DNA from: JBBDIJ01 sp040880485
Lineage (GTDB): Bacteria; Bacteroidota; Rhodothermia; Balneolales; Balneolaceae
Length of the DNA stretch: 64,000 nt
Direction of reading: 5' to 3'
Assembly (NCBI GenBank): GCA_040880485.1
Contig: JBBDIJ010000016.1
Location: forward strand, 21,777 to 85,776
Shown here: positions 51,519 through 59,040 of the stretch, in pieces
Numbering within the stretch: the first letter of the stretch is position 1
Layout: every line of letters begins with the position of its first letter
Translations under genes and position numbers: made by a program
Notes under the pieces: model-generated
What the model was told of the DNA's origin: nothing
The model's input: the letters and a program-made list of their open reading frames with translations, nothing else
Database searches by the model: none

Positions 51519-52334
51519 TTATATGAAGTACCAGAGCGTCAGCCCACCCACTGCCCAGCAGTACCAGGAAAAATGGTGGATGTGTCCCGATTTAAAGATA
51601 CGTATCAGATATTTCAGCGAATAATATCCGGAAAGTAGCGCCACAAAAAAACCTAGTAGAAGATGTGGGTAATAGGAAGCTTCAACACCCCCCGCTCCTA
51701 TTTCCAGAAGCTCAACAAGGGTGGCTCCGGCCACCACCGGCAACATCATTATAAAAGTAAATTTGGCGATATCGTCCCGATTGATTCCAAGATATATCGC
51801 CATGGAGATGGTTGCACCGGATCGGCTAATACCTGGAATCAGTGCAAATGCCTGTGCAATGCCAATAATAAAAGTGTTTCCGGTTGTAAGTGCACGATTC
51901 TTCTCGTGAAAGAAACGTGTCACATACAGAAAAGAACCGGTCACTATGAACATGGAAGCGACTCCGACCGGGTTGGCAAAGAGATCGTTCAACTGATGTC
52001 GCAATGTGAATCCAACCACACCTGCCGGAATCATACTCAAGAGAACATACATATTGAAGCGCATGGCTTCATCCTCTTGCCATCGGCTCACAATGGTGGT
52101 TGGCCTGGAGAAGACCTGCCAGGCCGAAACTGCCATCTCCCCCAGCTCCTTTCTGAAATAGATGACAATGCTTCCCAAAGTTCCAAAGTGTGTAATGATG
52201 TTAAAAACCATTCCCTGGTCCAGATCCTGGCCAAGCAATCCCTGCATGATCACAATATGACCAGAGCTGCTAATAGGCAGAAACTCCGTTACTCCCTGAA
52301 GCAGTGCGATCAAAAAAGATTCAAAATAGTCCAT
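51519..52334 (-). CDS. uppP: Undecaprenyl-diphosphatase UppP
   Basis: A 271-residue BacA/UppP membrane phosphatase recycling the undecaprenyl carrier of cell-wall synthesis; the family also confers bacitracin resistance. Motifs: LQGVTEFLPISSSGHIVI near 14-31 and FALIPGISRSGATISMAIYLG in the second half, holding the catalytic Glu, His, Ser and Arg residues. Eight helices expected. Confidence 0.94.
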   Translation of the reverse strand: MDYFESFLIALLQGVTEFLPISSSGHIVIMQGLLGQDLDQGMVFNIITHFGTLGSIVIYFRKELGEMAVSAWQVFSRPTTIVSRWQEDEAMRFNMYVLLSMIPAGVVGFTLRHQLNDLFANPVGVASMFIVTGSFLYVTRFFHEKNRALTTGNTFIIGIAQAFALIPGISRSGATISMAIYLGINRDDIAKFTFIMMLPVVAGATLVELLEIGAGGVEASYYPHLLLGFFVALLSGYYSLKYLIRIFKSGHIHHFSWYCWAVGGLTLWYFI

Positions 52335-52362
52335 ATACAGCAGATGAAACTGTGTTACTGTT

Positions 52363-52393
52363 TTTGAAAATCTTGGTAATTTATCTATTTATG
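52363..52393 (+). promoter_or_regulatory. Putative promoter of the MoxR gene
   Basis: TTTG at 52363-52366 is followed after exactly 19 bases by TATTTATG (one mismatch to TAnnTTTG) at 52386-52393, the ideal Bacteroidota spacing. Transcription would start about 70 bases before the gene. Confidence 0.5.
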
Positions 52394-52468
52394 AACGATT
52401 TTCCGGACGGAAAACGAGCCAAGATAATGAATGCAGACCCAAAAAAATAAAATCTGATCGGAAGTAAT

Positions 52469-53467
52469 ATGGACCAACAGATCGATATGAAAAAACTGAG
52501 CGAGAGGATTGAGGAGTCGAGCCAGTTTATAGACGACATCTATCAAGAGCTGGATAAGGTGATAGTAGGGCAGAAATATATGATCCACAGATTGCTGATC
52601 GGATTGTTGGCCGATGGGCATGTTTTGCTCGAGGGTGTTCCCGGTCTGGCAAAAACTTTGACAGTCTCCTCTCTGGCCAAAATTCTGTCGACCCGCTTTC
52701 AACGAATTCAGTTTACACCGGACTTGCTACCTGCCGATCTGATTGGCACACTTATATACAATCAGAAGAAGGGTGAATTTACCGTCAAAAAAGGACCAAT
52801 CTTCGCCAATATTATTCTGGCCGATGAGATCAATCGCTCACCCGCCAAGGTCCAGAGTGCTCTTCTGGAGGCGATGCAGGAACTGCAGGTGACGATTGGG
52901 GAGGAGACTTTTAAACTCACCGAGCCCTTTATTGTATTGGCTACGCAGAACCCTGTAGAACAGGAGGGCACCTACCCTCTGCCTGAGGCACAGGTCGACC
53001 GATTCATGCTCAAACTGAGTGTTGATTACCCTACTGAAAGTGAAGAGCTTGAAATTATGCGCCGGATGGCACGAACGGGTGAAAAGAGAGAGTTGAAACC
53101 GGTCGTAACACCAGAGACTATCCTGAAAGCCAGATCCGTCGTTGATGATATCTATATGGATGAGAAGGTGGAACGCTATATCGTGGATCTGGTCTTCGCC
53201 ACCAGAAAACCGGAAAACTACCAGTTGGGTGAACTCGGCGATCTGATCCGCTTTGGTGCTTCTCCTAGAGCGACTATCAATTTGAATCTTGCCGCACGTG
53301 CCAATGCTTTTATGGAGCATCGTGCATATGTTACACCTGAAGATGTAAGAGTCATTGCTATGGATGTTCTAAGGCACAGAATCATACCTACTTTCGAAGC
53401 GGAAGCAGAAGAAATTACACCCGAAGATATTGTTGAAAAAGTACTTTCTTCCGTACATGTGCCCTGA
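52469..53467 (+). CDS. MoxR-family AAA+ ATPase
   Basis: A 332-residue ATPase with Walker A near 58-65 (GVPGLAKT), Walker B ILADEINRSP and the LATQNPVEQEGTYPLPEAQVDRFML sensor-1/arginine-finger region typical of MoxR. MoxR proteins act as chaperones for metal insertion or complex assembly, often beside VWA-domain genes. No VWA or DUF58 gene follows here: the next gene is a small orphan, which is unusual. Confidence 0.92.
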   Translation: MDQQIDMKKLSERIEESSQFIDDIYQELDKVIVGQKYMIHRLLIGLLADGHVLLEGVPGLAKTLTVSSLAKILSTRFQRIQFTPDLLPADLIGTLIYNQKKGEFTVKKGPIFANIILADEINRSPAKVQSALLEAMQELQVTIGEETFKLTEPFIVLATQNPVEQEGTYPLPEAQVDRFMLKLSVDYPTESEELEIMRRMARTGEKRELKPVVTPETILKARSVVDDIYMDEKVERYIVDLVFATRKPENYQLGELGDLIRFGASPRATINLNLAARANAFMEHRAYVTPEDVRVIAMDVLRHRIIPTFEAEAEEITPEDIVEKVLSSVHVP

Positions 53468-53469
53468 TA

Positions 53470-53477
53470 TAAATTTG
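53470..53477 (+). promoter_or_regulatory. Putative -7 box upstream of the 84-residue gene
   Basis: TAAATTTG is a perfect -7 match three bases after the MoxR stop codon and 65 bases before the next ATG. No good -33 TTG was seen. Confidence 0.4.
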
Positions 53478-53542
53478 AATAATAAAAGGGTATGTATTAC
53501 ATTCATTACCACAATTGAAACATTAAAGCATATGCATTAAAT

Positions 53543-53797
53543 ATGAAAGTAAAGATAGTACCCAGATCTAAAATCAAAGTTTCCAGAAGCAGCAGCTCTA
53601 AATATCAACCTCTCATTGACGCACTGTCCAAACTGAGCCCCGGTGGGGATGCCGTAAAGGTAAAATACAATGACGACAGAGAACTCAACTCAATGAGAAA
53701 TATCGTCTATACAATGAACAGGGAAGGAGAAGGGAAGAGAATCAAAAGCAACAAAGACGCAAACAACAGCACCGTCTACTTCTTCATCGAGTCGTGA
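53543..53797 (+). CDS. Small basic hypothetical protein
   Basis: An 84-residue, Lys/Arg/Ser-rich soluble protein with no membrane segment or recognised family. The N-terminus (KVKIVPRSKIKVSRSSSSKY) is basic, the middle has a short helix (QPLIDALSKL), and the end is a beta-strand-like NNSTVYFFIES, suggesting a compact alpha/beta fold. A consensus -7 box lies upstream and a strong terminator downstream, giving it the look of a real single-gene unit. Confidence 0.6.
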   Translation: MKVKIVPRSKIKVSRSSSSKYQPLIDALSKLSPGGDAVKVKYNDDRELNSMRNIVYTMNREGEGKRIKSNKDANNSTVYFFIES

Positions 53798-53862
53798 ACC
53801 ACGGTCTCTGTTTTCGAATCCGTTACAGGATTCATGCTCTATTTGCTCTGATTTAAAAGCAT

Positions 53863-53901
53863 AAAAAAAGGCGTCGGATCTCAGATCCAGGCGCCTTTTT
53901 T
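53863..53901. terminator. Bidirectional rho-independent terminator
   Basis: A run of A, then GGCG..GGATC/GATCC..CGCC with a small internal mismatch, then TTTTTT. The symmetric A and T runs let it act on both strands, ending the 84-residue gene and the convergent rpsA. Confidence 0.88.
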
Positions 53902-53936
53902 ATATGTTTACAATACCGGTTGAAGTATTTGTAGTG

Positions 53937-56207
53937 TTACTCCTTCTCTTCCGGTTTCTCTTTCTCTTCGCTGGTCTCTTCTTCTTCCGCTTTCTCTTTC
54001 TTCTTCTCTTTAGCCTTCGATTTCTCTTCGGCTTCAGCTTTCTCTTCGGCTTCAGCTTTCTCTTCGGCTTCAGCTTTCTCTTCGGCTTTGGATTTCTCCT
54101 CGGCTTTGGATTTCTCCTTGGTTTCAGCTTTCGCTTTGTCCTCAGCTTTCGCTTTGTCCTCGGATTTCGCTTTGTCCTCGGATTTTGCTTTGTCCTCGGA
54201 TTTTGCTGTCTCCTTCGCCTCTTTCTCCTTTTTAGCCAGTTTTTCGGCCAGTCCGGATACTTCACCAAGTGTAGGCGTTCCCGTCTCTACACTTGCTGAT
54301 GAACGGCTGGAGCTGCTCTTCTTTTTGGATGAAGTGGAAGTGGATGCGGACTTCAAGTCCTTCTCTACCTGAGAGAGTTCAATCGTTCGGCTCTGCTCAT
54401 CAAACTCAATCACATAGCCACTGACTTTATCTCCTTCACTGAATGCGTCTGACAGATTCTCTACAGGTTCACTCAGTTTGTCGGCTGCGAGAAATGCATC
54501 GGCACCCAGTTCAAGTTTCACAAACATCCCTTTGTCTGTAACTTTCGAAACTACACCCTCTACGCTGGAACCGGGCCCATAAGCCTCGGCAAATTTCTCC
54601 CAGGGATTCTCTTCGACCTGCTTGTGGCCAAGTGTAATCCTGCGGTTGTCGAAATCGATGGCAAGGATAACCACCTCCATCTCCTGGCCCTTATCCGCGA
54701 CTTCATTCGGGTGATCCACTTTCTCCGTCCAGCTGAGATCCGAAACATGTACCAACCCGTCGATTCCGGGTTCAAGCTCGACAAACACTCCAAAATTGGT
54801 CAGGTTCCGAACTTTTCCCTTGTGGCGAGATCCGATTGGATAACGTTCAAGAATCTCTTCCCATGGATCTTTTTCAAGTTGCTTGACCCCGAGGGAGATC
54901 TTCTTCTCCTCCTCATTGATATTCAGAACAACACACTCGAGAATATCATTTTTACTCACCAACTGTGAAGGATGCTTGATGTGCTGTGTCCAGGACATCT
55001 CACTGATATGAATCAGGCCTTCAATACCTTTCTCAAGTTCAATAAAGGCTCCGTAGTCGGCAATAGAGACGACACGACCCTGTACCCTTGTGTTTTCCGG
55101 ATATTTTTCACGAATCTCATCCCAAGGATGTGGCTGAAGTTGCTTAAGGCCCAGAGAGACACGCTTGGAGTCTTCATCAAAATCAATCACAGCAACATTC
55201 ATCCGCTGATCTAGACGAACAATCTCTTCGGGATGATCGACCCGACCCCATGAAAGGTCTGTAATGTGAAGAAGTCCATCCACACCACCAAGATCGATAA
55301 ATACCCCGAAGTCGGTAATGTTTTTGACAATTCCTTCCAGAACCTGCCCTGATTCGATCGTTTCCAGAATTTCCATTCTCTGTTCTTCCAGATCCGATTC
55401 GATAAGAGCGCGGTGAGATACCACAACATTTTCGGCCTGCATATTCAGTTTGACAACCTGAAACTCCATCGTCTTGCCAACATAAGCATCAAAATCGCGG
55501 ACCGGTCGCACATCGATCTGTGAACCAGGAAGGAAGGCATCGATTCCGTACACATCCACAACCATTCCACCTTTGATACGACGCTTGATATACCCTTCAA
55601 TCACTTCACCTGTTTCATGGGATTTCTCAATATTCTCCCACGCCTGCAGAATGTCTGCTTTCTTTCTCGAGAGAATAAGCTGTCCTTCACGATCCTCTAC
55701 GCGGTCCAGAAATACTTCCACTTCATCACCGGGTTGAAGCTTCTCGACAACACTGTCCGGAAACTCATTGACCGGTACAATACCTTCCGATTTGAACCCG
55801 ATATCTACCACTACATACTTCTCATCAACCGAGACCACAAGGCCGGTGACTATCTCTTTCTCCTCAATCTCATTGAGGGTGTCTTCATACATACTAGCAA
55901 GCTGATTGAACTCCTCGTCGGAGTAATCTTCCGATGCTGCCTGCAGTTGATCAAATGTATAAACCGTCTCCTGAAGTTCCCCTGTAAAAACCGGGAGTGG
56001 CTTCTCTACAGTCGATTCGGATTTGCTGTTTTCTACAACCTCACTTTCGCCACTTCCTTCCTTAATACTCTCCTGAGCATCGGCTTCGGAACCTGCCTCC
56101 TGATCTTTTTTTTCATTCTCGGGGGCATCCTGTTGTTCTGATTCAACCTGTTCGGCCGTTGCAGTCTCCTGTTCTTTATCCTGATCCTGTTTCAGTTCAT
56201 CTGACAT
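53937..56207 (-). CDS. rpsA: 30S ribosomal protein S1 with long charged tail
   Basis: A 756-residue S1, well above the usual 550-600. Six S1 (OB-fold) repeats run from about residue 110 to 620 (for example GIVKNITDFGVFIDLGGVDGLL and GKVRNLTNFGVFVELEPGIDGLVHV). They are flanked by an acidic N-terminal extension (1-85) and a C-terminal region of about 140 residues, first Ser-rich, then a Lys/Glu/Ala six-residue repeat encoded by 18-base DNA repeats. S1 binds mRNA on the 30S platform. cmk lies directly upstream, the classical cmk-rpsA pair. Confidence 0.95.
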   Translation of the reverse strand: MSDELKQDQDKEQETATAEQVESEQQDAPENEKKDQEAGSEADAQESIKEGSGESEVVENSKSESTVEKPLPVFTGELQETVYTFDQLQAASEDYSDEEFNQLASMYEDTLNEIEEKEIVTGLVVSVDEKYVVVDIGFKSEGIVPVNEFPDSVVEKLQPGDEVEVFLDRVEDREGQLILSRKKADILQAWENIEKSHETGEVIEGYIKRRIKGGMVVDVYGIDAFLPGSQIDVRPVRDFDAYVGKTMEFQVVKLNMQAENVVVSHRALIESDLEEQRMEILETIESGQVLEGIVKNITDFGVFIDLGGVDGLLHITDLSWGRVDHPEEIVRLDQRMNVAVIDFDEDSKRVSLGLKQLQPHPWDEIREKYPENTRVQGRVVSIADYGAFIELEKGIEGLIHISEMSWTQHIKHPSQLVSKNDILECVVLNINEEEKKISLGVKQLEKDPWEEILERYPIGSRHKGKVRNLTNFGVFVELEPGIDGLVHVSDLSWTEKVDHPNEVADKGQEMEVVILAIDFDNRRITLGHKQVEENPWEKFAEAYGPGSSVEGVVSKVTDKGMFVKLELGADAFLAADKLSEPVENLSDAFSEGDKVSGYVIEFDEQSRTIELSQVEKDLKSASTSTSSKKKSSSSRSSASVETGTPTLGEVSGLAEKLAKKEKEAKETAKSEDKAKSEDKAKSEDKAKAEDKAKAETKEKSKAEEKSKAEEKAEAEEKAEAEEKAEAEEKSKAKEKKKEKAEEEETSEEKEKPEEKE
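54023..54202 (-). repeat. Ten 18-base tandem units in the rpsA tail
   Basis: Ten consecutive 18-base units encode variants of KAEAEE and KAKSED. Three units at 54023-54076 are identical and three at 54149-54202 nearly so. The array is in frame and could change length by slippage without breaking the gene. Confidence 0.85.
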
Positions 56208-56259
56208 TATGATTCCTGTTCTGTTGCCTCACCCCGATGACTCAAGGGCGGGATTGGTG

Positions 56260-56934
56260 TTATTGTTTCTGTTTTATTTGTACTCCGACTCTTTCGAGTG
56301 CAATCGTTGAAATCTTCTCTACCTGCTCATCAAAAGACAAACCTGTAGTGTCGATTAAAATGGCATCGTCTGCCTGAACAAGCGGATCAGCCTCCCTTCC
56401 GGAATCGAGCCGGTCACGCTCTTCAATATTATTGATCACCTCTTCGTATGTGAGGTTGGATCCTGACTCTATCAGCTCCATATGCCGGCGCTTCGCCCGA
56501 ACTTCGAGGGAAGCGACCATATAGAACTTGAGATCCGCATCGGTAAAAACTGCACTACCCAGATCTCTACCATCCGCTATATAACAGCCATTCCGGACGG
56601 TTCGCCTCATCAGGCGATTCACCCAGTCCCGAACAGCGGGTTCAGCGGCTACAAAACTGACCCGGTTAGTTACTTCGGGAGAACGTATAGCTTCCGTGAT
56701 CTCCTCTCCTTCCACAGTCAGTTCAAAACGGCCGTTTCGATAGTAAAATTGGACATTCACTCCTTCCAAATGACGCGAAAGTTCCTGGAGATCCACTCTG
56801 TTCCTGAGCTGAATCCATGCTGCCGCCCTGTAAAGCGCACCAGAATCGAGATACTCAATACCAAGTCGTTTCGCCACCGCCCGGGCCGTAGAACTTTTTC
56901 CCGAACCGGACGGGCCATCTATAACAATAATCAT
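56260..56934 (-). CDS. cmk: Cytidylate kinase
   Basis: A 224-residue CMP/dCMP kinase: P-loop GPSGSGKSST (7-16), YLDSGALYRAAA with substrate-binding residues, DGRDLGSAVFTDADLKFYM and a lid region near RDRLDSGR. It supplies CDP for nucleic acid and lipid synthesis. 52 bases separate it from rpsA on the same strand. Confidence 0.95.
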   Translation of the reverse strand: MIIVIDGPSGSGKSSTARAVAKRLGIEYLDSGALYRAAAWIQLRNRVDLQELSRHLEGVNVQFYYRNGRFELTVEGEEITEAIRSPEVTNRVSFVAAEPAVRDWVNRLMRRTVRNGCYIADGRDLGSAVFTDADLKFYMVASLEVRAKRRHMELIESGSNLTYEEVINNIEERDRLDSGREADPLVQADDAILIDTTGLSFDEQVEKISTIALERVGVQIKQKQ

Positions 56935-56981
56935 CAGAGACTAGATAAATTAATTTTAAATGATCTAATTATCAATCCTTT

Positions 56982-57013
56982 CTTGTTTAATGAAAAGAGA
57001 ACCTTTAAATTTG
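56982..57013 (+). promoter_or_regulatory. Putative rpsT promoter
   Basis: CTTG at 56982-56985 (containing TTG) is followed after 20 bases by TAAATTTG at 57006-57013, a perfect -7 match. A GC-rich hairpin (CGGCC/GGCCG, 57030-57055) lies in the leader before the start codon and may be involved in S20 autoregulation. Confidence 0.55.
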
Positions 57014-57096
57014 AAATCTGTTTGCTTTCGGCCCTGAGAGAGGCCTCTGAGGCCGAATTTTTGCAACTTCGCGTATTCATTCGATTCAAACAAATT

Positions 57097-57348
57097 ATGC
57101 CACAGCACAAATCAGCGATCAAGCGTGTCCGACAGAATGAGAAAAGACGTGCACGCAACCGAATTCAGCGCTCCAAAATGCGTACACTTACCAGAAAGGC
57201 TTTGGATGCGAGCGAAAAGTCGGAAGCGGAAAAAGCATTGAAAGATGCAGTCTCCTTCCTCGACAAAATGGCTGCAAAAGGGATTGTCCACCCAAACAAT
57301 GCTGCCCGGAAAAAGGCACGTCTGACCCGGCACTTCAACTCTCTCTGA
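57097..57348 (+). CDS. rpsT: 30S ribosomal protein S20
   Basis: An 83-residue highly basic helical protein with MPQHKSAIKRVRQNEKRRARN, MRTLTRKAL and the C-terminal GIVHPNNAARKKARLTRHF of S20. The frame is open far upstream, but this ATG gives the exact family length. gpmI starts four bases after its stop. Confidence 0.95.
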   Translation: MPQHKSAIKRVRQNEKRRARNRIQRSKMRTLTRKALDASEKSEAEKALKDAVSFLDKMAAKGIVHPNNAARKKARLTRHFNSL

Positions 57349-57352
57349 TATT

Positions 57353-58870
57353 TTGCCAAGCCAACAATCCAAGACGTTGCTCGTCATTCTGGATGGTTAC
57401 GGAGTGGCCAAAGACCCATCCGTCAGTGCTATCGAACGGGCATCGACACCCTATATAGACTCCCTCTTTAAAACCTGCCCTCACTCAACTCTCTCTGCCA
57501 GTGGGGAAGATGTGGGACTTCCGAATGGCCAGTTTGGGAACTCAGAGGTCGGCCATCTCAATATCGGCGCAGGGCGTATCGTTTGGCAAGAGCTCTCCAG
57601 AATCAACAAATCGATAGACGACAGTTCGTTTTTCGAAAACCGTATATTAAGGCGGGCTTTCGAGAAAGCTTCAGGCAGAGGGCGTATCCATATCATGGGA
57701 CTCTTCTCCGATGGCGGAGTCCACAGCCACAACAATCATCTCTCTGCTCTTCTCAGGATGGCAAAACATCACGGGGTGGCAGATACATGGGTGCACGCGT
57801 TTACCGATGGTCGAGATACTTCCCCAAACGGCGGTATTGACTACTGCAAGAGCTTTCAGAAAGAGGCAGACCGGATTGGAACCGGCCAGATCGCATCTGT
57901 AATCGGTCGATACTTTGCCATGGACCGGGACAATCGGTGGGAACGTACCGAAAAAGCATACCGCCTCCTTGTGGATGGAAAGGGTAAAACGGTAGAGAAA
58001 CCGGAGTCCATTTTTACCGATTCCTATCGGGACGGCGTGACCGACGAGTTTATAGAACCACACCTGGTAGCAGAAACAGACAGCCGAATCCGAAATGGTG
58101 ATGTGGTACTCTTTTACAACATTCGAGGCGACCGCGCACGACAGATCACACGCGCACTACTTCAAATTGGTGAAGTGCCATTCAAGACAGAAGAGCTGAA
58201 CCTTCACTATACCACATTTACCTCCTATGACGAAACCTTTGAAGGTGCCCTTGAAGTCGCATACCCGCCGGTTCACCTCACCAACACTCTTGGAGAGTAC
58301 CTTAGCAGTCAGGGTGTAAATCAGCTTCGAATTGCCGAGACTGAAAAGTACCCACACGTGACCTACTTTTTTAATGGAGGAGAAGAGACTCCATCCAGAG
58401 GAGAAGATCGTGTAATGATTCCCAGTCCCAAAGTGGCAACCTATGATCTGCAGCCGGAAATGAGCGCTGCCGAACTGGCAACCGCCTTCTGCAAATTGAT
58501 ACGTGAAAAAGAGTATGGATTCGCGACTCTCAACTTTGCAAACCCCGACATGGTTGGCCATACCGGTAATATGGATGCCGCTGTCCGGGCTGTAGAAACA
58601 GTGGACCGGGAACTGAAACGGGTAGTGGACTGTAGTTTGGAGAGAGGGTACAAGATTCTGGTCATTGCAGATCATGGTAATGCGGACTGCATGATAAATC
58701 CGGACGGAACTGCCCACACGGCACACACCACGGCACCCGTACCGGCCATACTGATCGGGGTGGATAATGTAAAGATGAGAGACGGAATTCTGGCCGATGT
58801 GGCACCGACACTCCTGCGAATGGCCGGCCTTAAAGTACCTTCAGAGATGAGTGGCACCCCCCTTTATTAA
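57353..58870 (+). CDS. gpmI: Cofactor-independent phosphoglycerate mutase
   Basis: A 505-residue alkaline-phosphatase-superfamily enzyme interconverting 3- and 2-phosphoglycerate in glycolysis. Metal and catalytic motifs: LLVILDGYG near the start, GNSEVGHLNIGAGR with the phosphoserine, HAFTDGRDTSP, NFANPDMVGHTG and IADHGNADCM. The start appears to be TTG at 57353, four bases after rpsT, implying translational coupling. Confidence 0.95.
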   Translation: MPSQQSKTLLVILDGYGVAKDPSVSAIERASTPYIDSLFKTCPHSTLSASGEDVGLPNGQFGNSEVGHLNIGAGRIVWQELSRINKSIDDSSFFENRILRRAFEKASGRGRIHIMGLFSDGGVHSHNNHLSALLRMAKHHGVADTWVHAFTDGRDTSPNGGIDYCKSFQKEADRIGTGQIASVIGRYFAMDRDNRWERTEKAYRLLVDGKGKTVEKPESIFTDSYRDGVTDEFIEPHLVAETDSRIRNGDVVLFYNIRGDRARQITRALLQIGEVPFKTEELNLHYTTFTSYDETFEGALEVAYPPVHLTNTLGEYLSSQGVNQLRIAETEKYPHVTYFFNGGEETPSRGEDRVMIPSPKVATYDLQPEMSAAELATAFCKLIREKEYGFATLNFANPDMVGHTGNMDAAVRAVETVDRELKRVVDCSLERGYKILVIADHGNADCMINPDGTAHTAHTTAPVPAILIGVDNVKMRDGILADVAPTLLRMAGLKVPSEMSGTPLY

Positions 58871-59040
58871 AAAGGGTTGAACCGACCTCAATTCCGCTTT
58901 TTCAGTATCGTAGCTAAGCCTTTCTGTTTGCTTTTGCCTGAGTGCAACACTACTTTGAAGAGAGAGATGAACTAAACCTATTCCAATCTCGTTTTTAAAC
59001 TTCGGACCATCATTCATTCTCAAATTCTGACAGGTTCCTT

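Noticed and set aside
54023..54202. Possible CRISPR array
   Set aside because: Repeats are contiguous, 18 bases long, without spacers and in frame with rpsA.
58871..59040. CIRCE or CtsR operator upstream of clpC
   Set aside because: Neither the CIRCE inverted repeat nor a CtsR heptad repeat could be found by eye.
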